64,000 nucleotides of DNA from NCBI GenBank assembly GCA_029248335.1, contig JAQWJM010000202.1, positions 29,327 to 93,326 on the forward strand, given 5' to 3'. A program made the position numbers and the translations under genes. Of the stretch, positions 1 to 8,324 are shown piece after piece (the stretch's first letter is position 1; each line of letters starts with the position of its first letter). The DNA comes from UBA12014 sp029248335. GTDB taxonomy: Bacteria > Planctomycetota > Phycisphaerae > Phycisphaerales > SM1A02. The notes beneath the pieces were generated by a model, which saw only the letters and a list, made by a program, of their open reading frames with translations, searched no databases and was not told the origin of the DNA.

Positions 1-142
1 CCATCAGGATCGCGCCTGCGGAGATGACCTCGGGTCCATCCAGAACGGCACACAGATCAAGTCCGGCCGCCTGTTCGGACTGGTAGGCGGGCAGGACTGC
101 ACGGGGATCGAGTCGCTTGAACCGGAGCGAAGGTTGGGACAT
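1..142 (-). CDS. dut: dUTP diphosphatase (dUTPase), N-terminal part, cut by the window edge
   Basis: Reading the minus strand from an ATG at 142 gives 47 codons that stay open to the window edge. The peptide contains PRAVLPAYQSEQAAGLDLCA, which matches the conserved start of trimeric dUTPases, where motif 1 reads AGxDLxA. The family hydrolyses dUTP to dUMP and diphosphate, keeps uracil out of DNA and supplies dUMP for thymidylate synthesis. A TGAGGAC Shine-Dalgarno-like stretch sits just upstream of the ATG. Motifs 2-5 lie outside the window, so an intact gene cannot be proved. The call rests on one motif and its spacing from the start. Confidence 0.8.
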   Translation of the reverse strand, partial: MSQPSLRFKRLDPRAVLPAYQSEQAAGLDLCAVLDGPEVISAGAILM

Positions 143-428
143 GTCCTCAGGGTATCGCCCCGAGGAACGTCCGATGGCACCGAGGGCACGATCGGCCCTT
201 CCGGGTCGCCCGCCGGGATGGTGAAAATGGCGATGCTCGAGACGCCACGTGTCCCGACCGGAGGCCCCCGGGCCCGGGACCGGACGACCGCTGATCGACG
301 AACGAGCCCGACGACACCATGCTTCCTCGACCCGTTCCCTTCGCCGTGAACCGAGGGTGCGGAGGTACCATTTGATCGGGACGAGTCAGGGGCAGGATCG
401 GAGACGACAGGTGTTCAACCAACACGAC

Positions 429-872
429 ATGTCGATGCTCGTGATGCTGCTCCTGGTGGGCTTCTTCATCGCCGTGCCGGTCATCGCCTCGGTGATCCGA
501 GGCCGGAACGCACCCCGGATCACGACGACTTCATGTCGGCATTGTGGATACGACCTTCGCCGACTCCCCAAAGGCACCGATTGCCCCGAGTGCGGAACCG
601 CGGTGGGACTCACCGGCCCGGGCCGGGCGGTCAATCCGGATGAACCGAGCTGCCGAGGGTGCGGCCACCTGCTCGCGAATCTCCCATGGAACGCGACCTG
701 TCCCGAATGCGGCCTCGTCAGCGCGGCGATGCCACGGTTTCAACGACTTCGAAAACGGGACTGGTTCACGCCGGGTCGAATTCTTCAATTCGTCCTCGGC
801 ACGGCGTGGCTGCTGGTCGGGATCTTCCTGATGATCACCGCCCTCGCGTTCGTCTTCGGCGGCCTGCGGTGA
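429..872 (+). CDS. Membrane protein with two zinc ribbons, function unknown
   Basis: A 147-residue protein. An N-terminal hydrophobic helix (about residues 3-21) is followed by two consecutive zinc-ribbon-like units: CRHC (36-39) with CPEC (52-55), and CRGC (75-78) with CPEC (91-94). A second hydrophobic helix spans about 118-144. The CxHCGYDLRxLP...CPECG pattern is frequent in small membrane proteins of planctomycetes, whose role is not known. I chose the ATG at 429 because the reading frame upstream of it is Arg/Pro-rich and looks non-coding; an ATG at 435 is equally possible. It is transcribed divergently from the dUTPase gene and converges on bcp. No function is assigned. Confidence 0.7.
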   Translation: MSMLVMLLLVGFFIAVPVIASVIRGRNAPRITTTSCRHCGYDLRRLPKGTDCPECGTAVGLTGPGRAVNPDEPSCRGCGHLLANLPWNATCPECGLVSAAMPRFQRLRKRDWFTPGRILQFVLGTAWLLVGIFLMITALAFVFGGLR

Positions 873-896
873 GGCATCGCGGCCGGCGGCACCCGC

Positions 897-1382
897 TCAG
901 AGCCCCTGGACCGCCTCGAGCACCGCATCGGCGTGCCCGGGGACCTTCACCTTGTCCCAACGCTCCGCGACCTTGCCGTCCGGACCGATGAGGTAGGTGG
1001 TTCGGACCACGCCCATGTACTTGCGGCCGTACATCGACTTCTCCTGCCAGACCCCGTACTTCAGGCAGATCTTCGGGTTCTCCTCGGCGTCCCGGGCCGC
1101 GTCCGCGAGCAGCGTGAAGTTGAGGTCGTGCTTGTCGACGAACTTCCGGTGGCTCTCGACCGAGTCGGGACTGATGCCGAAGATCCGCGTCTTCACCTTC
1201 TTGAAGTCGGGAAGCTGGTCGCGGAACTGGCACGCTTCCTTGGTGCAGCCGGAGGTGTCGTCCTTCGGATAGAAGAAGAGGACCACCGGCGAACCCGCGA
1301 GATCCTTGAGCGCGTGCTTCCCACCATCCTGGTCGGGAAGGGTGAATGCGGGAGCCTTCCTACCGACTTCGATCAGGGACAT
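897..1382 (-). CDS. bcp: Thioredoxin-dependent peroxiredoxin, Bcp/PrxQ type
   Basis: A 161-residue protein of usual length for the family. Bcp/PrxQ enzymes reduce hydrogen peroxide and organic hydroperoxides in the cytoplasm using thioredoxin. The signature FFYPKDDTSGCTKEAC places the peroxidatic Cys at 46 and a resolving Cys at 51, the five-residue spacing typical of PrxQ. The ATG at 1382 gives the expected N-terminus (MSLIEVGRKAPAFTLPDQDG); longer versions run into the preceding ATPase gene. It is the last minus-strand gene after the peptide transporter, 62 bases behind the ATPase, and may be co-transcribed. No functional link with the transporter is visible. Confidence 0.93.
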   Translation of the reverse strand: MSLIEVGRKAPAFTLPDQDGGKHALKDLAGSPVVLFFYPKDDTSGCTKEACQFRDQLPDFKKVKTRIFGISPDSVESHRKFVDKHDLNFTLLADAARDAEENPKICLKYGVWQEKSMYGRKYMGVVRTTYLIGPDGKVAERWDKVKVPGHADAVLEAVQGL

Positions 1383-1444
1383 GGCGCGAGCCTCCGGTTG
1401 ACGATTGCGGGATTGGTGTGCGAGGGCCGGAACGATCCACCCGA

Positions 1445-2533
1445 TCAGGCGAGATCGTCCTTGCGATAGTCGAGGTCGGGCGGCCGGCAGACGTGATCCT
1501 CGAGATACGGGGATCGGAAGCAGCCGACCCAGCGATCCGGCTCGATCTCGTAGAGGACGTACTCGTCGCGATTCGGGACGAGTTCGGGCGTGGTTCCCTC
1601 CGGCGGATCGGGCCACCACGGAACGATGCCCTTTTCGTGACCGGGAAGTCCGCGGAACTGCTCGGCGTCCCCCACCACCTCTTCGACGGTGGTGAGACGA
1701 TGCTTCGCCTCGCCGAGTCGCGGGATCGAATTGAAGAGTCCCCGGGTGTACGGATGCAACGGACGATCGAAGAGGTCGTAGACCTTGGCGTACTCGACGA
1801 CCCGTCCGGCGTACATCACGCAGACCACGTCGGCGTTCTCCGCGACGACGCCGAGGTTGTGGGTGATCAACATGATCCCCATCTCCTTGGTCCGCTGCAG
1901 ATTGCGAAGCAGTTCGAGGATCTGGGCCTGGATCGTGACGTCGAGCGCGGTGGTCGGTTCGTCCGCGAGCAGGAGCGTCGGATCGCACGCCAGCGCCATC
2001 GCGATCATCACCCGCTGTCGCATGCCACCGGAGAACTGGTGCGGGTAGTCGTTGAGCCGCGCCTGCGGATTCGGAATGCCGACGTCGTCCATCGCCTTGG
2101 CCGCGATGTCCGCCGCCTTCGAACGATCGACCTTCTGATGGAGGAGCACCGCCTCCATGATCTGGTCGCCGATGGTGTAGACCGGATTCAGGCTGGTCAT
2201 CGGCTCCTGGAAGATCATCGCGATGTCCTTGCCGCGGATCCCCAGCATCTTCTTCTCGTCGTACTGCAGGACGTCGGCGCCCTTGTAGCGGATGCTGCCA
2301 CGGTCGAATCGACCGGGCGGCCTCGGAATGAGCTGCATGGAACTCATGGCCGTGACGCTCTTGCCGCAACCGGACTCCCCCACCACCGCCAGCGTCTGCC
2401 GCGGGTGGATGGTCATGCTGACGCCCGCGACGGCCTGGATCCTCGGACCCGCGGGATCGGAGCTGTTCTGGAAGCTCACCGCGAGATCACGGACCTCGAG
2501 CAACGGCGCTCCGGCTTTCTTGTCCTCGGACAT
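1445..2533 (-). CDS. oppD: Peptide/nickel-type ABC transporter ATP-binding protein (OppD/DppD-like)
   Basis: A 362-residue ABC ATPase with Walker A GESGCGKS (52-59), the signature QFSGGMRQRV, and Walker B LLLADEPTTALD. After the nucleotide-binding domain comes the C-terminal extension of the oligopeptide/dipeptide class (PYTRGLFNSIP...). It should power import through the permeases encoded upstream. The ATG at 2533 overlaps the stop of the upstream permease gene (TGATG), which indicates translational coupling. Most Opp/Dpp systems encode two ATPases (D and F); only this one is found here, so it may act as a homodimer or pair with a subunit encoded elsewhere. The substrate is unknown. Confidence 0.93.
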   Translation of the reverse strand: MSEDKKAGAPLLEVRDLAVSFQNSSDPAGPRIQAVAGVSMTIHPRQTLAVVGESGCGKSVTAMSSMQLIPRPPGRFDRGSIRYKGADVLQYDEKKMLGIRGKDIAMIFQEPMTSLNPVYTIGDQIMEAVLLHQKVDRSKAADIAAKAMDDVGIPNPQARLNDYPHQFSGGMRQRVMIAMALACDPTLLLADEPTTALDVTIQAQILELLRNLQRTKEMGIMLITHNLGVVAENADVVCVMYAGRVVEYAKVYDLFDRPLHPYTRGLFNSIPRLGEAKHRLTTVEEVVGDAEQFRGLPGHEKGIVPWWPDPPEGTTPELVPNRDEYVLYEIEPDRWVGCFRSPYLEDHVCRPPDLDYRKDDLA

Positions 2534-4419
2534 CAGTGGGCCGCCTTCCGCATCTTCGGGTCGATCGCGTCGCGGAAGTTCTCCCCGAGCACGTTGTACG
2601 CAAGCACCGTCAGGAAGATCGCGACCCCGGGGAACACCGCCATCCACCAGAGGAAGACGCCAGTCTCACCGGTGGTGAGCGACAGCAGCTTGCCCCACGA
2701 GGACTGGCCGTAGGGACCGAGGCCGAGATAGCTCAGGGTCGCCTCGGCGATGATCGCGGCCGCGATGCCGAACGACGCCTGGACGAGCACCGGCGTGATG
2801 CCGTTGGGAAGCATGTGCCGGAAGAGCGTCGAATGGAGCGGCAGGCCGACCGCCCGACAGCTCTGCACGAAGTCCTGGTTTCGAAGTTTGAGGAACTCGG
2901 CGCGGATGAACCGGGCCGAGCCGGTCCACGTCACGCAGCCGATGATCGCCATCATCACGTAGGTGTTTCGCGGCAGCGCCGACGCCGCGACGATGAGCAG
3001 GAAGAGCACCGGAATCGCCATGAAGATCTCGACGATCCGGGAGAGCACCAGGTCGACCCAGCCGCCGAAGTAGCCCATCAGGGATCCGATCACGATGCCG
3101 ATGACCACCGAGATGCCCGTCGAAACGAGTCCGATGGAGATCGAGAGCCGGCAGGCGTGCATCATCTGGGTCAGGACGTCCCGCCCGATGGGATCCGTTC
3201 CGAGGTGGAAATCGCGGCGACCGTAGGAATCCTCGGACCGTGCCTCCGCATCCTGCACGAATCCGATTCGCTCCTCGACCTTGTCGCGAAGCTCCTCGCT
3301 CGCGTCGACGATCATGATCTTCGAGTTCCGGCTCGCCGCCTCGATGCCGGTGACGATCGCGACGGCGGCGTCGGCGGCGGTGGTGGCCTTCGCGACGTCA
3401 CCCTCGTCGATCCCCTCCCGGTAGGCCTGTAGGCCGGTGGAAAGGTCGAGGAACCGGGCGATGTACAGGTCCGACATGCCCGCCTCCACGAGGCCGGGGA
3501 CCATCGCACGGTCGCCCGACGCCACGAACTCGACGAGATTCGATCTCGCGTCGGTGCTGATGGCGAGACCCTCGATCCGAGGCGAGATGTTGAACGCCAC
3601 GGTGCGGATGAAGAACGCGATGCCGTCGTCGACCTGTTCCTCCGCGACCATCAGGTAGGCGTTCGAGACGCTGGTCGTCGGACGACGCGAGTAGAAGATC
3701 GCTTCCGACTGGGTCGGCGACCACGGGACCACGGTGAAGATGTTGTCCATCGTCCCGTTCCGCTCGCCACGCACGAATCGCTCCGGCGTCACGACCGGCT
3801 GGACCCAGCGATCGACGCAGATGACACCGGTGAGCAGGAGCAGGATCGCGGAGACCACCAGCTTGGCCGGCACCCCGCGGACGGGGACCATCCAGAAGAG
3901 GCAGAGCAGGACCGCCGCCGATGCCGCGAAGGAGATGGCCCACGGAAGCCAGGGTGCCGACAGCACGTCCGGATCGCTGCCCGCGATGAGGTACTGGACG
4001 AATGCGATCAGCACCACCACCGAGCCGGACATGGCCGCGAAGGCGCACACCAGCCCGAGCCGCCACTGTCGCGTCGCTCGAAGCGGAAGCAGCAGCAGGA
4101 TCGGCACGAGCACCCCGCCGATCAGGAGCAGGATGTCGGTCGAGGTGAGCGAGTCGAGCAGCGGCGACCACGAACGAAGGATCTCACCGTCCTCGCTTCG
4201 CTGGATGGTCCAGATCGGAAGACCGTTGGCGAGCACCGGCGCGAAGATCGCGAAGAAACCGATGATGCCGATCCAGACGAGGCCGAACTGGGCGCCACGG
4301 CGTTCCACCACGCGGCTCCAGGCGTCGGCCCAGAAGGGCTTGGCCTTCGATGCGCCGACCCCGCGCATCACGTCGATGCCGCTGATCGTCTTTTCGGAAT
4401 CTTGCTTCGAGGAAGTCAT
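2533..4419 (-). CDS. oppC: OppC/DppC-like ABC permease with a very large insertion
   Basis: A 628-residue protein, about twice the usual 280-320 residues. TM1 (about 45-64) and the C-terminal part are ordinary for the family: HLGTDPIGRD at 405-414, then five further membrane segments and an EAA loop (EFLKLRNQDFVQSCRAVGLP) that contacts the ATPase. Between them, about residues 66-400, is an extra module with four additional hydrophobic segments (near 96-113, 122-143, 157-178, 186-201) and about 200 mainly hydrophilic residues. The TGATG overlap with the ATPase gene and the 19-base gap from the B-type permease show one operon. The insertion reads in frame without interruption, so it is not an assembly artefact by itself. 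Its role is unknown. Confidence 0.88.
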   Translation of the reverse strand: MTSSKQDSEKTISGIDVMRGVGASKAKPFWADAWSRVVERRGAQFGLVWIGIIGFFAIFAPVLANGLPIWTIQRSEDGEILRSWSPLLDSLTSTDILLLIGGVLVPILLLLPLRATRQWRLGLVCAFAAMSGSVVVLIAFVQYLIAGSDPDVLSAPWLPWAISFAASAAVLLCLFWMVPVRGVPAKLVVSAILLLLTGVICVDRWVQPVVTPERFVRGERNGTMDNIFTVVPWSPTQSEAIFYSRRPTTSVSNAYLMVAEEQVDDGIAFFIRTVAFNISPRIEGLAISTDARSNLVEFVASGDRAMVPGLVEAGMSDLYIARFLDLSTGLQAYREGIDEGDVAKATTAADAAVAIVTGIEAASRNSKIMIVDASEELRDKVEERIGFVQDAEARSEDSYGRRDFHLGTDPIGRDVLTQMMHACRLSISIGLVSTGISVVIGIVIGSLMGYFGGWVDLVLSRIVEIFMAIPVLFLLIVAASALPRNTYVMMAIIGCVTWTGSARFIRAEFLKLRNQDFVQSCRAVGLPLHSTLFRHMLPNGITPVLVQASFGIAAAIIAEATLSYLGLGPYGQSSWGKLLSLTTGETGVFLWWMAVFPGVAIFLTVLAYNVLGENFRDAIDPKMRKAAH

Positions 4420-4438
4420 CGAGGGGAGCGTTTCCGGA

Positions 4439-6160
4439 TCAATCGAAGGTGACGCGGGGATCGGCCGCGGCGTAGAGGACGTCGGCGAGCAGGAGCGCGA
4501 CGAGGTTGAGCACCGCGATCATGAAGACGTTGGCGAGAATGACGTCGCGGTCGAGGTTGAAGATCGCCCCGAGGATCAGCGAACCCATGCCGGGAATGCT
4601 GAAGATCCGCTCGACCACCACCGAGCCCGCGAGCATCGCGGGGAAGACCAGCACGAAGATCGTGATGACCGGGAGCAGACTGTTGCGGAAGACGTGATAC
4701 CACTTCACGTCGTGATCGGAGACGCCCTTGGCACGGGCGGTCCGGACGAAGTCCATCGTGTAGGTGTCGAGCATCGCGGCGCGGGTCTGCTTGGCGAGCA
4801 CCGCCCAGCCGCCGTAGACCAGGCAGATCACCGGAAGCACCATGTGCCAGGCGGTGTCGAGCATGTAGCCGATCTCGAAGCGATCGCCGTTCCAACCGGG
4901 CAGGAACGCCATGTCGTCGGCGTCGTTGGAGTGCAGCCCGGACACCGGGAACAGACCCAGATACTGGTCGTCCGCGAGGAATCCGATCGCGAGCACGCCC
5001 GCCCACACCACCGGGATCGACCAGAAGATCACGAAGATGCTTCCGGAGATCTTGTCGAACAGCCGGTTGTGACGAGCCGCGGCCTGCATGCCGAAGGGCA
5101 CGGCCACGAGGTAGATGATCGGAATGGCGGCGATGTTCAGGAGCAGCGTCACCGGAAGCGCCTCGGCGATGAGGTCGAGCACCGGTCGTCCGAGGGTGAA
5201 GCTCTTGCCGAAGTCGGGCCAGTCGAGCGAGACCACGTCGCCGGCCCCCACGCCCGCCTGGGGATACGGCCCCCGCTCGAACGCGTCGTTCACGCGGGCG
5301 AGGGACGACACCGCCTCCGCCCGTTTCTCGACCGTGTCGCGATAGGCGTCCACCACCGTGTCCCATTCGGGCACCGTGGTCTCGGGCGTCATCTTCGCGA
5401 GACGCGGGTAGTCGATCAGGTTGCCGTCGCCGACCACGTCGTTGAACTTCGATCGGACCGACTCGGCGGCCATCCTCGCCGCGACCTTCTCGTCGACGCC
5501 TTCGCCGACCAGCCGGTCCCGTTCGATCCCCATCGCTCGATCCGAATCCGCGGCCGCGTAGTTCGCGATCGCGCTGGCGAGGGACCGGGTCGACATCAGG
5601 TACTCCGCCCGGGCCCGCAGGTAGACCTTGTTCGAATCCTTGTATTCGGGAATCGCCGCCGGATCACGACCGACCGCGAGGCCCTCGGACTGACGCAGCT
5701 TCGACGCCGCCTCCGCCTCGACCACCGCCGCCACGCGGGTGGCGTTGGCATCGTCGGCCACGACGCGGTTTCGCGCTTCGGCGTTGGAGACGAGATCCCC
5801 GGGTACCTCGTAGGCATCACCGAACCAGTCGGGCCCGATCGGAAGTTCCTTCACGCTCCGCGGCGGTGCCTCGAGATCGCCCGCGTAGTTTCGCATCGAC
5901 CGACGCCCGAGCTTGACCGGCGAGATCCTCGCCAGCCAGCGTCCGTACTGGACCACCGGATGATCATCGAGGCCGTAACGGTCCTCGATGTACAGGAGCT
6001 GGAGACTCGCCTTGCTGTCCGCATCCACGTTGCCACCCGCGGCCCGCAACGCCGCGCCGATCCCGCCGGGCGCGAGCGCAAGCAGCATGAACACGAGAAA
6101 GGTGATCCCAAGCAAGGTGGGAATCATCAGGAACAGGCGGCGCACTATGTAGCCGAGCAT
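4439..6160 (-). CDS. oppB: OppB/DppB-like ABC permease split by a helical insertion
   Basis: A 573-residue protein; family members are usually 305-340. It begins with the standard N-terminus (MLGYIVRRLFLMIPTLLGIT) and continues to the usual YGLDDHPVVQYGRWL segment (62-76). The next conserved piece, normally a few residues later, resumes only at DWPDFGKSFTLGRPVLDLI (313-331) and is followed by the regular membrane domain and EAA loop (RTARAKGVSDHDVKWYHVFR). The intervening roughly 230 residues are Ala/Glu/Arg-rich, probably helical, and by topology lie on the periplasmic side. It pairs with the C-type permease 19 bases downstream, which is also enlarged. Confidence 0.9.
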   Translation of the reverse strand: MLGYIVRRLFLMIPTLLGITFLVFMLLALAPGGIGAALRAAGGNVDADSKASLQLLYIEDRYGLDDHPVVQYGRWLARISPVKLGRRSMRNYAGDLEAPPRSVKELPIGPDWFGDAYEVPGDLVSNAEARNRVVADDANATRVAAVVEAEAASKLRQSEGLAVGRDPAAIPEYKDSNKVYLRARAEYLMSTRSLASAIANYAAADSDRAMGIERDRLVGEGVDEKVAARMAAESVRSKFNDVVGDGNLIDYPRLAKMTPETTVPEWDTVVDAYRDTVEKRAEAVSSLARVNDAFERGPYPQAGVGAGDVVSLDWPDFGKSFTLGRPVLDLIAEALPVTLLLNIAAIPIIYLVAVPFGMQAAARHNRLFDKISGSIFVIFWSIPVVWAGVLAIGFLADDQYLGLFPVSGLHSNDADDMAFLPGWNGDRFEIGYMLDTAWHMVLPVICLVYGGWAVLAKQTRAAMLDTYTMDFVRTARAKGVSDHDVKWYHVFRNSLLPVITIFVLVFPAMLAGSVVVERIFSIPGMGSLILGAIFNLDRDVILANVFMIAVLNLVALLLADVLYAAADPRVTFD

Positions 6161-6225
6161 CGGTCAGCGAGTTCCTTCTGTCGTGGTCACCGGAGTGGAT
6201 TCCTGCCTGGTCGAACGGTGCCGGT

Positions 6226-8244
6226 TCATTCCGCGACGCGGAAGAATTCGCCGGGCTGAAGCCCGATGGGATACGTCTGCACGTTGCCGACGTCGCGGTT
6301 GATGAAGCGGATCCACGGGGACACGCGAATGAAGGTGTAGGGCTGCTCGTCGTGCACGACCGAGTGGAAGTCATGCCAGACCAGCATCCGCTCGTCGCGG
6401 CCCATGGTGCCCCGGCCCTGGTCGATCAGATCGCTGGCGTCCTGACTGTCCCACTGGATGAAGTTGTCACCCTGGTCGAGGATCGAGGAGTTGTGCCAGA
6501 TCTGTCGCGGATCGGACTCGGGGGCGTTGGCGCTCCAGCCCATGATCATGGCGTCGAAGTCCCGTCGCTTGAGCATGTCGGAGTAGAAGGACCAATCGAC
6601 GACCCGGGGCTCGCAGACGATCCCCATCTCCGAACACTGGGAGACGAGGTAGCTGATGATCCGCTCCGAAGTCTCGCCCGAGTTCGTGATGGTGAATTCG
6701 AACTTGAAGGGGGTGCCCTTCGAGAAATACTCGTCGTCGTTCTGGTATTCGAGGATCCCGTCACCATCGAGATCCTCCCAGCCCGCCTCCTTGAGGAGCG
6801 CCTTCGCGCCGTCGAGGTCGTAGGGCCACGGTTCGATGTCCGGGTTGGAACTCGGAGCACTGGGACTGTTCGGCCCGGTCGAGACCACGCCGACCCCGGC
6901 GTAGATGTTCCGGATCATCTGCTCGCGGTCGAGGAGCATCGTCATCGCGCGCCGGACCCGCTTGTCGTGGAAGGGCGTCCAGTCACCGTCCGGCGGGCCG
7001 CCTCGGCGACCGCACTGCCATCCGATGAACGAATAGCCGGATCGCATGTTGACCCACTTGTAGATCGCATTGCTGCGGAGGAAGTCGCTGTCCTTGCGGA
7101 GTTCCGCGTACTGCGACGAGGACGGCGTGAGCATGTCCCCATCCCCGTTCCGGAAGCCGACCAGCGCGGCGGTCGGCTCGGTGATGACCTTGAACCGCAT
7201 GCTCGCGAGCGACGACTTCTGCTCGCCCCAGTACCGCTCGTTGCGGACCACCACGACGTCCTCGCCGGGCGACCACTGGTTCTCGACGTCCATCACTTCC
7301 AGTCGGAAAGGTCCGGAACCCATCAGGAGTCCCGTGGACTGGTTGATCTCGGACTCCTCCAGCACGCCGTAGACGTGCTTCGGAAGCACCGCGATGCCGA
7401 GGGTGTAGTCGAGGTTGGTGAAGACCGCCTTGTTGAAGACGAACTCCACGGTCCGGTCGTCGACGACGTCGACCCGTTCGATCATGTCGAGGGTCGACCT
7501 CGATCGTTCGGCCTCGATCCGGGTGTTCTTGATGAAGTCCTCGACGGTCCAGCGGACGTCCTCGGAGGTCACCGGCGTCCCGTCGCTGAAGGCCGCGCGG
7601 GGGTTCAGGTGGACCCGGAGCCACATGCCGTCGGGATCGAACTGCCAGGCATCCGCGAGGACGCCCTCGATGGCGAGCGTTTCGGAGTTGTACGCGCCCA
7701 GCGGCTCGACGACCTGGTCGAGAATCCGCCGGCTGTAGACGTCACCGGAGAGATACGGCGTGATCCGGGGAAGCTGGGCACCGAAGATCTCGGTGAACTC
7801 CCCGCCCTCGGCGTAGCCGGGAACCGACTCGGGGCTGGTGGTGAACGCCGGGGTCTCCTGCCACGCGACCTCGACGCCGGGCCGGGCCCAGGCGGTGTCG
7901 CGAGCGCCGTCGCCGGCCGGGGTGTCCGATGCGAAATCGTCGCTCGAGGAGTCGACCGTGGGTGCTGGGGCGGCCGTGCCGGACGCGGCGACGCCGCTCA
8001 CGTGCACGTTGATCGGTCGGGATGCGATGGCCGTCTTCAGTTCGGCCAGCTCCCTGCGGACGTCGTCCATGCCCGCGGATCCGCCGCCGTTGCCCGATCG
8101 CTCGATGTCGCTCATCTTGCTCTCGAGCTTCTGCATCTCCCGCCACAGGCGGTCGCCCGCCTGCATCGAGAGGAAGGCCAGCAGGCCCACCACGCCGATC
8201 AGGAGGAAGAGCATCGAATCCTTGAAGGTGAATCGGTTCTGCAT
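6226..8244 (-). CDS. oppA: Membrane-anchored family 5 solute-binding protein of the peptide transporter
   Basis: A 672-residue protein. The body matches SBP_bac_5 (OppA/DppA) proteins: an early LPRITPYLSGDVYSRRILDQ region, then a FSDGTPVTSEDVRWTVEDF motif, and late PWPYDLDGAKALLKEAGW and ARQIWHN-like segments. These proteins capture peptides or similar ligands and pass them to the permease. Unlike most, it has no cleavable signal or lipobox. It has an uncleaved N-terminal helix (about 12-27) followed by a short coiled-coil stretch (WREMQKLESKMSDIE) and a Ser/Ala/Pro-rich linker. I chose the ATG at 8244 because the codons before it look non-coding. The gap to the upstream permease is 80 bases and to the downstream one 65 bases. 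Confidence 0.9.
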   Translation of the reverse strand: MQNRFTFKDSMLFLLIGVVGLLAFLSMQAGDRLWREMQKLESKMSDIERSGNGGGSAGMDDVRRELAELKTAIASRPINVHVSGVAASGTAAPAPTVDSSSDDFASDTPAGDGARDTAWARPGVEVAWQETPAFTTSPESVPGYAEGGEFTEIFGAQLPRITPYLSGDVYSRRILDQVVEPLGAYNSETLAIEGVLADAWQFDPDGMWLRVHLNPRAAFSDGTPVTSEDVRWTVEDFIKNTRIEAERSRSTLDMIERVDVVDDRTVEFVFNKAVFTNLDYTLGIAVLPKHVYGVLEESEINQSTGLLMGSGPFRLEVMDVENQWSPGEDVVVVRNERYWGEQKSSLASMRFKVITEPTAALVGFRNGDGDMLTPSSSQYAELRKDSDFLRSNAIYKWVNMRSGYSFIGWQCGRRGGPPDGDWTPFHDKRVRRAMTMLLDREQMIRNIYAGVGVVSTGPNSPSAPSSNPDIEPWPYDLDGAKALLKEAGWEDLDGDGILEYQNDDEYFSKGTPFKFEFTITNSGETSERIISYLVSQCSEMGIVCEPRVVDWSFYSDMLKRRDFDAMIMGWSANAPESDPRQIWHNSSILDQGDNFIQWDSQDASDLIDQGRGTMGRDERMLVWHDFHSVVHDEQPYTFIRVSPWIRFINRDVGNVQTYPIGLQPGEFFRVAE

Positions 8245-8324
8245 CTGAAGGGGGCTTCCAGGGGGTCGGCGGCCTTGCGGCACGCCTCGGTACGAGGCCG
8301 GGCTGCGTGCCCGGACGGTACAGG

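Noticed and set aside
3734..6259. Very long open frame on the plus strand opposite the two peptide permeases
   Set aside because: It mirrors real genes with strong family motifs on the other strand; the product is His/Arg/Asp-rich with no domain, as expected for antisense frames in high-GC DNA.
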